Assembly (NCBI GenBank): GCA_945911685.1
Contig: CAMEAW010000037.1
Location: 1-23,033 of the forward strand
Direction: 5' to 3'
Length of the DNA: 23,033 bases
Source: Bordetella parapertussis
GTDB lineage: Bacteria; Pseudomonadota; Gammaproteobacteria; Burkholderiales; Burkholderiaceae_B
Shown here one piece after another: positions 15,643-22,074 of the stretch. How positions within the stretch are numbered: position 1 is the stretch's first letter; each line of letters starts with the position of its first letter. The notes beneath the pieces are model-generated. The model had not been told where the DNA came from. It saw only the letters and a list, made by a program, of their open reading frames with translations, and searched no databases. Position numbers and translations under genes: made by a program.

Positions 15643-16557
15643 ATGAAAGTCGTGACGTACAACGTGCAGTGGTTTAAGGGCTTGGACAACGTCGTCGATA
15701 TTGCACGGGTGATTAACGTTGCCCGTGAGATGGCAGATTTTGATGCCCTTTGCTTGCAAGAGGTTGCGGTCAATTACACAGCCTTGACTGGTACGTTGCA
15801 ACCTGATCAACCGGCGATTGTTGAACAGTTGCTGCCTGGGTTTGATGTTTTTTTTAGCCCTGCGATTGACGAGCTATCTCCTTGCGGAACGATGCGCCAG
15901 CAGTTTGGAAATTTGATTGCTACTCGTCTGCTGGTGAGGCAAGTACAACACACGCCCCTGCCGTATCCTAATCCACCCATGGCTCAACCTACCCCGAGTA
16001 TGCAGCGCATCGCACTGACTTGCACCATACAAGCGCCTTGGGGCCCCGTGCGCTTGATTACAAGCCATCTCGAGTATTACAACCAGGTGATGCGCCACGC
16101 ACAAACGCGTGCGCTGCGTGATTTGCATTTGCAAGGTTGTGCGTTGGCTGCGCAACCCTCTAAAACAGAGCAAGGCACACCTTATCAACCAAAGCCATTA
16201 ACTACCGACACAATTATTTGCGGTGACTTCAACTTTGAGCCAGACAGCGAAGAGTACGCCACAATGATTCAAACGGGCGACGGTCAAACTAGCGCTAAGC
16301 AAAGCGGTGACGCCCAAACAGGCGCCGCTCAAACAGGGGCCAAGTGCAATCTTGTTAATAGCTTTGAAGTGTTGCACCCCAGCAAAGCATACCCCTCAAC
16401 CTTCAGATTATTTGACCGAACCTACGGCCCCGAACCCGTTGGCTGCGATTTCTTTTTTGTCAGCGACTCGCTCGCCCACCGCGTCAAAGGTTTTGCGGTT
16501 AACCAAGTGACCCAAGCGTCTGATCATCAACCGGTGTTGCTTGAACTGGGTGCATAA
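15643..16557 (+). CDS. Endonuclease/exonuclease/phosphatase-family hydrolase in the ugpQ position
   Basis: This Mg-dependent phosphodiesterase/phosphatase-fold protein (DNase I/sphingomyelinase superfamily) has 304 residues and no signal peptide, so it is probably cytoplasmic. The start has a strong AGGAGG. Motifs in order: TYNVQW (Asn7), LCLQE (Glu40), TSHLEYYN (His142), GDFNFEP (Asp195, Asn197) and SDHQPV (Asp294, His295), so the catalytic set is complete. Residues 210-234 are a run of five pentapeptides starting with Gln, inserted between GDFNFEP and the last strand. It follows the importer genes on the same strand, where E. coli has the glycerophosphodiesterase UgpQ. A role in splitting imported glycerophosphodiesters is inferred from position only; DNA repair or lipid-related roles are possible. 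Confidence 0.85.
   Translation: MKVVTYNVQWFKGLDNVVDIARVINVAREMADFDALCLQEVAVNYTALTGTLQPDQPAIVEQLLPGFDVFFSPAIDELSPCGTMRQQFGNLIATRLLVRQVQHTPLPYPNPPMAQPTPSMQRIALTCTIQAPWGPVRLITSHLEYYNQVMRHAQTRALRDLHLQGCALAAQPSKTEQGTPYQPKPLTTDTIICGDFNFEPDSEEYATMIQTGDGQTSAKQSGDAQTGAAQTGAKCNLVNSFEVLHPSKAYPSTFRLFDRTYGPEPVGCDFFFVSDSLAHRVKGFAVNQVTQASDHQPVLLELGA
16270..16344 (+). repeat. Five 15-bp tandem repeats coding for pentapeptides
   Basis: Five in-frame 15-base units run without gaps at 16270, 16285, 16300, 16315 and 16330. They encode QTGDG, QTSAK, QSGDA, QTGAA and QTGAK. Every unit begins with CAA. The copies have diverged (for example ACG, ACT, AGC and ACA as second codon). The array lies in a surface loop of the hydrolase. 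Confidence 0.85.
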
Positions 16558-16558
16558 A

Positions 16559-16575
16559 CTCACCATTTCGGTGCA
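16559..16575. promoter_or_regulatory. NtrC-like dyad (putative enhancer of the cyn operon)
   Basis: CTCACCATTTCGGTGCA agrees at 14 of 17 positions with the NtrC site TGCACCA-N3-TGGTGCA. It lies about 160 bases upstream of the predicted sigma-54 start, a normal enhancer distance. A weaker match begins at 16598 (TGCACTAAGTTAACGCA, 11 of 17). The dyad begins right after the stop codon of the hydrolase gene, so a weak terminator hairpin is the alternative reading. Confidence 0.5.
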
Positions 16576-16701
16576 TTTGTATGAAGTGATCTGCCTTTGC
16601 ACTAAGTTAACGCACTTAAATTTGCGATTACGCTGTTAAACAATGCATCGTTCGGAGTGAGTCTTTCCGTTTTGCTTGGTTACGACCTCATTTCATAAAG
16701 T

Positions 16702-16717
16702 TGGCACGCTATTTGCT
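16702..16717 (+). promoter_or_regulatory. Sigma-54 (RpoN) promoter of the cyanate operon
   Basis: TGGCACGCTATTTGCT matches the sigma-54 consensus TGGCACG-N4-TTGC(A/T) at every defined position. The -24 GG (16703-16704) and -12 GC (16715-16716) have the required 10-base separation. Transcription should start near 16727, leaving a leader of about 30 bases before the ATG at 16758. Confidence 0.85.
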
Positions 16718-16757
16718 GTTGAGCTTATGTCCAGTTCCAACGCAAAGGGTGTCCACG

Positions 16758-18122
16758 ATGTCATTATTCTCAAATCCATTTGATTCGAATGTTCGTTTGC
16801 GCTGCGCCTGTGGCCAGCATCAGTCTGAGGCTGAGCACCAAGCCAGCCTAACTTTGGTTGAACAGCGTTCCTCAGACGCGTTGACCTCGCGGGTAGTCGA
16901 ACAAGCCGTCATGCGTGCGGTGTTTCCTGAAGACGGCATGCGTCGGCGCTTTTTGCAGGCCGTGGGTGCACCGACTGCCCTGGCTGCGTTATCTGCGTTA
17001 TTTCCGTTGGCGGCTGCCAAAGAAGCCTTCGCTCAAGGTGGCAAACTAGAGAAAGCAGATTTAAAAATCGGTTTTATCCCGATCACTTGTGCAACTCCGA
17101 TCATCATGGCCGACCCAATGGGCTTTTATAAGCGCCAAGGCTTAAACGTTGAAGTGATTAAGACCGCAGGCTGGGCCGTGATTCGCGACAAGACCATGAA
17201 TAAAGAATACGATGCCGCCCACATGTTGTCGCCAATGCCAATCGCGATTTCAATCGGTGCGGGCGCGACCCCAACCCCATACACAGTACCGGCGATTGAA
17301 AATATTAATGGGCAAGCGATCACGCTTGCGATGAAGCACAAAGACAAACGTAATCCAAAAGACTGGAAAGGCTTTAAGTTCGCAATCCCGTTTGACTATT
17401 CGATGCACAACTATCTGTTGCGCTATTACCTTGCCGAACATGGTCTGGATCCTGATCGCGATGTGCAGATCCGCGTCGTACCACCACCCGAGATGGTCGC
17501 CAACTTGCGCGCCGACAATATCGATGGTTTCTTAGGACCAGATCCAGTTAACCAACGCGCTGTATTTGATGGCGTCGGGTTTATTCACCTGCTATCAAAA
17601 GAATTGTGGGACGGCCACCCTTGCTGCGCCTTTGCGGCGAGCAAAGAGTTTGTCACCAGCAACCCCAACACCTATGCTGCGTTACTACGTGCAATTGTTC
17701 AAGCGACTGCCTACGCGCAGAAACCTGAAAACCGTAAAGAAATTGCCGCAGCGATTTCAACCCCCAATTATTTGAATCAGCCCTTAACGGTCGTTGAACA
17801 AGTATTGACCGGCACCTTCGCTGATGGCCTGGGCGGCGTTAAAAAAGTACCTGACCGTGCGGGTTTTGATCCGTTTCCGTGGGAGTCATTTGCAATCTGG
17901 ATCTTGACTCAGATGCAGCGTTGGGGCCAGATCAAAGGTGAAGTGGATTATCAAAAAATTGCCCGTGATGTGTTCTTGGCAACTGATGCGCGTCGTGCGA
18001 TGGAGCAAGCCGGTTTGGTTGCACCCGCAAGCAACACCAAAATGATCACCGTAATGGGTAAAGTGTTTGACTCAAGCAAGCCCAAAGAGTATCTCGACAG
18101 CTTTGCGATTAAGAAGGTTTAA
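16758..18122 (+). CDS. cynA: Cyanate/nitrate/bicarbonate-type ABC substrate-binding protein, Tat-exported
   Basis: This is the periplasmic binding protein of a CmpA/NrtA-family importer, 454 residues from the ATG at 16758. The frame extends to a TTG at 16701, but that lies inside the sigma-54 promoter. The mature domain begins near LKIGFIPITCATPIIMADP and shows NMFGFY-like MGFYKRQGLNVEV, AAHMLSPMPIAISIGAG and WDGHPCCAFA, typical for the family. Export is by a twin-arginine signal: MRRRFLQAVG (61-70), a hydrophobic stretch, and cleavage near AFAQ (90-93). Ahead of it is a 60-residue leader with CACGQHQSEAEH (Cys16, Cys18, His21, His27), a possible metal site. The ligand is taken as cyanate because cynS is the last gene of the cluster; nitrate or bicarbonate cannot be ruled out from sequence. 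Confidence 0.85.
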   Translation: MSLFSNPFDSNVRLRCACGQHQSEAEHQASLTLVEQRSSDALTSRVVEQAVMRAVFPEDGMRRRFLQAVGAPTALAALSALFPLAAAKEAFAQGGKLEKADLKIGFIPITCATPIIMADPMGFYKRQGLNVEVIKTAGWAVIRDKTMNKEYDAAHMLSPMPIAISIGAGATPTPYTVPAIENINGQAITLAMKHKDKRNPKDWKGFKFAIPFDYSMHNYLLRYYLAEHGLDPDRDVQIRVVPPPEMVANLRADNIDGFLGPDPVNQRAVFDGVGFIHLLSKELWDGHPCCAFAASKEFVTSNPNTYAALLRAIVQATAYAQKPENRKEIAAAISTPNYLNQPLTVVEQVLTGTFADGLGGVKKVPDRAGFDPFPWESFAIWILTQMQRWGQIKGEVDYQKIARDVFLATDARRAMEQAGLVAPASNTKMITVMGKVFDSSKPKEYLDSFAIKKV

Positions 18123-18127
18123 GGGCG

Positions 18128-18970
18128 ATGCTCAAGAGTGAAAAACTACGGGCACTAATTTTATCGCTGCTGATTCTCGGGGTGTTTTTGGCGGCCTGGC
18201 AGATCGGAACGATGCCGGCTGCCAGCACTCAGACTGTCGATGACGAGTACGCCAAGTTAGTGGGGGCGGCGGCCTCCTCGGGTCAGAAGTCAGCGTTTCC
18301 GACACCGATGGACGTTGGGCGCAAATTGGTCGAGCAGCTCTCTGATCCTTTCTATGACAAGGGCCCGAACGACAAAGGCATTGGGATTCAATTGGCGTGG
18401 TCAGTCGGGCGAGTGGGGCTTGGCTTTGGCTTGGCTGCGTTGGTGGCGGTGCCGTTAGGCTTTTTAATCGGCATGTCACGTTTGGTATTTCAAGCGCTTG
18501 ATCCCTTTATTCAGGTGCTCAAGCCAATCTCGCCGTTAGCTTGGATGCCTTTAGCGTTGTTTACCTTGAAAGACTCTGGGGTCTCTGCCATCTTTGTGAT
18601 TTTCATCTGTTCGATTTGGCCGATGCTGATTAACACTGCGTTTGGCGTGGCCTCAGTGCGCAAAGAATGGATTGATGTATCGCGCACGTTAGAAGTTAAG
18701 CCTTTGCGCAAGGCCTTGTTGGTGATCTTGCCTGCGGCAGCCCCGACGATTATGACGGGGATGAGGATTTCGATTGGGATTGCGTGGCTGGTGATCGTGG
18801 CTGCCGAGATGTTGGTGGGCGGGACTGGCATTGGGTATTTTGTTTGGAACGAATGGAACAACCTGTCAATCGCCAATATTTTAGTAGCCGTATTTTTGAT
18901 CGGTGTGATTGGCATGCTGCTTGATATGTGCTTTGCCCGTCTTCAAAAAGCGGTGACATACCGTGATTAA
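18128..18970 (+). CDS. cynB: ABC importer permease, CmpB/NrtB/CynB type
   Basis: This is the inner-membrane permease of the anion importer, 280 residues. It has an N-terminal helix (ALILSLLILGVFLAAWQIG), a periplasmic segment containing FPTPMDVGRKLVEQL, and a five-helix core. The family signature LKPISPLAWMPLALF (131-145) and the ATPase-contact loop around WIDVSRTLEV (181-190) are present. The gene starts 5 nt after the cynA stop with AAGGG as ribosome binding site. A 157-nt gap, unusual for a tight operon, separates it from the ATPase gene. Confidence 0.92.
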   Translation: MLKSEKLRALILSLLILGVFLAAWQIGTMPAASTQTVDDEYAKLVGAAASSGQKSAFPTPMDVGRKLVEQLSDPFYDKGPNDKGIGIQLAWSVGRVGLGFGLAALVAVPLGFLIGMSRLVFQALDPFIQVLKPISPLAWMPLALFTLKDSGVSAIFVIFICSIWPMLINTAFGVASVRKEWIDVSRTLEVKPLRKALLVILPAAAPTIMTGMRISIGIAWLVIVAAEMLVGGTGIGYFVWNEWNNLSIANILVAVFLIGVIGMLLDMCFARLQKAVTYRD

Positions 18971-19084
18971 TTGTCATATGGTTCAAGCAGCGGTGATCCC
19001 TCTTGTGTCATTTGTGAATCTTTCGCTTAGACGGCAGCTACACCTCATGTCTTTAACGCAGCGTTCAATCTGCGGTGAGCTGTC

Positions 19085-19126
19085 ATGAGCGAGCCCAGTC
19101 GTCTTCAACCAAGCGAGTGTTTCTAG
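19085..19126 (+). CDS. Possible 13-residue leader peptide before the ATPase gene
   Basis: An ATG at 19085 with a good Shine-Dalgarno (GGTGAG, 5 bases before the ATG) opens a frame of 13 codons ([13 protein letters not shown]) ending in TAG at 19124-19126. The next base is followed by the ATPase ATG at 19128, so a ribosome ending here would be placed to restart on the ATPase gene, whose own ribosome binding site is weak. No homology can be judged at this length. Confidence 0.4.
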   Translation: MSEPSRLQPSECF

Positions 19127-19127
19127 T

Positions 19128-19925
19128 ATGCAAAGTTTCGTACAAGTTCAAGCCTTAAAGCAGTCGTTTCCCAGCCCCTCGGGTGAGGGTGATTTGGTTG
19201 TGTTTGATGACATCAATTTTGAAATCGCCAAAGGTGATTTTGTGTGCATCATCGGCCACTCAGGCTGCGGTAAGACAACGATCTTAAATGTGCTTGCGGG
19301 CCTTGAAGCCGCCACAGGTGGTCACGCATTCATTGATGGCCGCGAAATCTCGGGCCCCAGTCTCGATCGTGGCGTGGTGTTTCAGGCTCATGCGCTGATG
19401 CCCTGGATGACTGTGCATGCCAATATCGCCTTTGCTGTGCGTTCAAAATGGCCGGATTGGTCGCGGGCGCAGGTTGATCAACATGTACAACAGTTTATTG
19501 ATATGGTGCATTTGCAAGGCTCAGAAAATAAAAAACCCTCTCAGTTGTCGGGCGGAATGAAACAACGCGTGGGTATTGCCCGAGCCTTTGCGATTCAACC
19601 AAAGATGTTGTTACTCGACGAGCCGTTTGGTGCCTTAGATGCCTTAACGCGCGGCAATATTCAAGACGAGTTAGTGACGATTGTTCGTCAGACTAAGCAA
19701 ACCGTTTTCATGATTACGCATGATGTGGATGAAGCGATTTTATTATCAGACAAAATATTTTTGATGAGTAATGGCCCACGCGCCCAGCTCGCAGAGATTG
19801 TCACCAACCCTTTGCCACGCGACCGCACACGCGCGACGATGCATCATGATCCAAAGTTTTACGAGGTGCGTAATGATTTGATTGATTTCTTAGTGCATCG
19901 GTCTAAGACCTTTGCAGCGGCTTAA
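19128..19925 (+). CDS. cynD: ABC importer ATPase, CmpD/NrtD/CynD type
   Basis: This cytoplasmic ATPase powers the cyanate-type importer; it has 265 residues. Walker A is GHSGCGKT (43-50), the Q-loop is [11 protein letters not shown] (83-93), the signature LSGGMKQR (140-147), Walker [12 protein letters not shown] (161-171) and the switch His198 (ITHDVDEA). The LSGGM variant and the MPWMTVHAN segment are typical of nitrate/sulfonate/taurine-type ATPases. It ends HRSKTFAAA, with no solute-binding extension such as in NrtC. The start has a weak ribosome binding site and may depend on the short upstream frame. cynS follows after 135 nt. Confidence 0.92.
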   Translation: MQSFVQVQALKQSFPSPSGEGDLVVFDDINFEIAKGDFVCIIGHSGCGKTTILNVLAGLEAATGGHAFIDGREISGPSLDRGVVFQAHALMPWMTVHANIAFAVRSKWPDWSRAQVDQHVQQFIDMVHLQGSENKKPSQLSGGMKQRVGIARAFAIQPKMLLLDEPFGALDALTRGNIQDELVTIVRQTKQTVFMITHDVDEAILLSDKIFLMSNGPRAQLAEIVTNPLPRDRTRATMHHDPKFYEVRNDLIDFLVHRSKTFAAA

Positions 19926-20060
19926 ACGAGAATTGAGGTGTTCTGACTAGGGTTGGTTCAATGGCGGGTTCGTGAGCCGCCTCAAATGTCGCTGCGTTGC
20001 GTTTGAGTTTGAGTATTTAACAGTTTGGATATTTTTATTTTTTAAATTCAGGAGATCGAT

Positions 20061-20534
20061 ATGGCAGTCGCCAAAGCAGTTGCTAAACCAATGACACGAG
20101 AAGACGTGACAGATTTGATTTATTCGGTCAAGGTGCAAAAAGGCATCAAGTGGGCAGATGTTTCAAAAAAGCTCAAGCTCTCTAAAGAGTGGGTAACCGC
20201 TGCCTGTCTGGGCCAGATGACACTCACTAAAGAGCAAGCCACGATTATCGGTAAGACCTTTGGTCTGCCCGCTGAAGCCATTGCCTTGCTGCAAGTCGTA
20301 CCTTACAAGGGTTCGTTACGTAGCTCTGTGCCGACTGATCCGCTGATCTATCGCTGGTACGAAATCGTGAGCGTCTATGGCACAACCATTAAAGAACTGA
20401 TTCACGAAGAGTTTGGCGACGGCATCATGAGTGCGATTGATTTCTCGATGGACATCAAGCGCGAACCCGATCCAAAAGGTGATCGCGTCAATGTCGTGTT
20501 GTCGGGTAAGTTTTTGCCCTATAAACAGTACTAA
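20061..20534 (+). CDS. cynS: Cyanate hydratase (cyanase)
   Basis: Cyanase converts cyanate and bicarbonate to carbamate, which falls apart to ammonia and CO2. It is a cytoplasmic decamer. The 157 residues match E. coli CynS (156). The catalytic triad is Arg98 and Glu101 (IYRWYEIVSVYGTT) and Ser124 (GDGIMSAIDF). The N-terminal domain is the helix-turn-helix-like fold (WADVSKKLKLSKEWVTAACLGQ), and the C-terminus ends GKFLPYKQY. The ATG has AGGAGA upstream. It is the last gene of the cluster and is followed by a strong terminator. No cynT carbonic anhydrase lies in the window, so bicarbonate must be supplied from elsewhere. It detoxifies cyanate and yields nitrogen. Confidence 0.97.
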   Translation: MAVAKAVAKPMTREDVTDLIYSVKVQKGIKWADVSKKLKLSKEWVTAACLGQMTLTKEQATIIGKTFGLPAEAIALLQVVPYKGSLRSSVPTDPLIYRWYEIVSVYGTTIKELIHEEFGDGIMSAIDFSMDIKREPDPKGDRVNVVLSGKFLPYKQY

Positions 20535-20562
20535 AAGGCAGATTTCTGCTGGGCTTGGCGCG

Positions 20563-20591
20563 AAGGCGACAGAGATTTCTGTCGCCTTTTT
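20563..20591 (+). terminator. Intrinsic terminator of cynS
   Basis: AAGGCGACAGA (20563-20573) and TCTGTCGCCTT (20578-20588) form a perfect 11-bp stem with a GATT loop, followed by TTT-GAC-TTTTTT. It closes the cyanate operon. Confidence 0.9.
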
Positions 20592-20652
20592 GACTTTTTT
20601 GGTTATAGTTCAAAACCGAGAACTGCTGAGCTTTGACGATAAGCGCTTGCTT

Positions 20653-20682
20653 GACTGCAAGCATGGCTTGAGTCTTTTTTTT
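20653..20682 (+). terminator. Second intrinsic terminator, with a competing hairpin
   Basis: GACT(g)CAAGC (20653-20662) pairs with GCTTGAGTC (20666-20674) around the loop ATG, with one bulged G, followed by eight T. The upstream GCTTGC (20645-20650) can instead pair with GCAAGC (20657-20662), which would break the terminator. It lies 57 bases before the amidohydrolase ATG, so it is either a backup terminator for cynS or an attenuator. Confidence 0.6.
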
Positions 20683-20738
20683 GTGGCCCTAGCTAAGGTG
20701 TGGGCTTTTTTCATTTTTTTGAGGCGATCAGTCTAAAC

Positions 20739-21989
20739 ATGCGCTTTGGCGACACCATCATGCAGTGGTCTGAGCAAATCGCTCAGTTTAGCGAGCCGCC
20801 CTGGGCCGAAAAAGGCCAACTCACGGTCACTTACCTGACCGACGCGCACCTGGCAACGGGTCGCAGCGTAAGCGCGCTGATGCTTGAGGCCGGGTTTGAT
20901 GATGTGTCTACCGACGCGGTGGGCAACATCGTCGGGGTCTATCACGGTCAGTCGCCAACGGCACCACGGTTATTGACGGGCTCACACTACGATACCGTGC
21001 GAAATGGTGGCAAATATGATGGTCGCTTAGGGATTTTGGTGCCGATTGCTGCGGTGCGCGATCTCGTCCAACGCAAGCAGCGCTTGCCCTTCGGGATTGA
21101 GGTGGTGGGCTTTGCTGAAGAAGAAGGCCAGCGCTATCGAGCAACGTTTTTAGCGGCCAGCGCGCTGACGGGCTCTTTTGATCCCGCCTGGCTGGCACAA
21201 GTCGATTCTGAGGGCGTCACGATGCAGCAGGCGATGCAGCAAGCCGGCTTGCCTGGCACATTGGACTCTATTGTTGCCCTGAAACGCGATCCAAATACAT
21301 ATCTAGGGTTTGTTGAAGTTCACATCGAGCAAGGCCCGGTGTTGTGTGAAGGGGCCTTGCCACTCGGTGTGGTCACCTCAATTAATGCGGGTATCCGAGC
21401 GACTTGTAAAACGATTGGTATGGCAGCCCACGCGGGTACAACGCCGATGCTGATGCGACAAGATGCCATGCTAGCTGCAGCTGAAATCAGTTTGATGGCC
21501 GAGCAGCGCGCCCTTGCCGACGCCGATTCGGTCGCGACGGTGGGTCAGTTTCAAGTGCCGGGTGGGTCGATTAATGTGATCCCTGGTGAGTGCGCATTTA
21601 CCCTAGACATGCGGGCGCCTACCGACGCGCAACGCGATGCTCTGGTCAGCGACATTCTCAAACAAGCTCGGGCGATTGCCGAGCGCCGTCAAGTTAAGTT
21701 TGAATACACCGAAGTCATGCGTGCGGCCGCTGCCCCCTCGGCGCTTGCCTGGCAGCAACGCTGGGAGCGCGCCGTGGCCGCCGTGGGTCAGCCAGTATTT
21801 AAGCTCAATAGTGGGGCGGGGCACGACGCCATGAAGTTACACACCATCATGCCGCAAGCGATGTTGTTTGTGCGAGGCGGCAATCGCGGTATTAGCCATA
21901 ACCCACTCGAAATCATTACTGCTCAAGACGCCGACCTGACGGTGCAAGCGTTCATTGCCTTGCTCGATGACCTGGTCGCTCGGCCTTGA
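20739..21989 (+). CDS. N-carbamoyl-amino-acid / allantoate amidohydrolase family enzyme
   Basis: This M20-fold, two-metal hydrolase is of the hydantoinase/carbamoylase group (AllC, HyuC, ureidoglycolate and beta-ureidopropionate hydrolases), which release ammonia and CO2 from carbamoyl or ureido groups. It has 416 residues from the ATG at 20739; 20760 is a possible later start. Metal ligands are His83 (TGSHYDTV), Asp94 (YDGRLG), Glu129 (AEEEGQRY), His195 (EVHIEQGP) and His387 (GISHNP). The dimerisation/lid domain carries AAHAGTTPM (229-237), and GAGHDAM (359-365) is also conserved. The exact substrate cannot be read from sequence. It lies downstream of cyanase and upstream of another M20 enzyme. 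Confidence 0.9.
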   Translation: MRFGDTIMQWSEQIAQFSEPPWAEKGQLTVTYLTDAHLATGRSVSALMLEAGFDDVSTDAVGNIVGVYHGQSPTAPRLLTGSHYDTVRNGGKYDGRLGILVPIAAVRDLVQRKQRLPFGIEVVGFAEEEGQRYRATFLAASALTGSFDPAWLAQVDSEGVTMQQAMQQAGLPGTLDSIVALKRDPNTYLGFVEVHIEQGPVLCEGALPLGVVTSINAGIRATCKTIGMAAHAGTTPMLMRQDAMLAAAEISLMAEQRALADADSVATVGQFQVPGGSINVIPGECAFTLDMRAPTDAQRDALVSDILKQARAIAERRQVKFEYTEVMRAAAAPSALAWQQRWERAVAAVGQPVFKLNSGAGHDAMKLHTIMPQAMLFVRGGNRGISHNPLEIITAQDADLTVQAFIALLDDLVARP

Positions 21990-22074
21990 TGGGTTCTAGC
22001 AAGCCGAATTTGTGTCGTTAGGGCGCTTTGAAAGTATGATTGAGCTTCATTTGAACCCTAAACCCTGAATCGCT

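Noticed and set aside
16701..16757. N-terminal extension of the cyanate-type binding protein from a TTG start
   Set aside because: The extension overlaps the sigma-54 promoter and the region before the predicted transcription start; the ATG at 16758 fits the family.
16758..19925. Nitrate or bicarbonate importer instead of cyanate importer
   Set aside because: Binding protein and permease cannot separate these ligands by eye, but the last gene is cynS and no nitrate reductase or carbonic anhydrase gene is near; kept as an alternative in the annotation.
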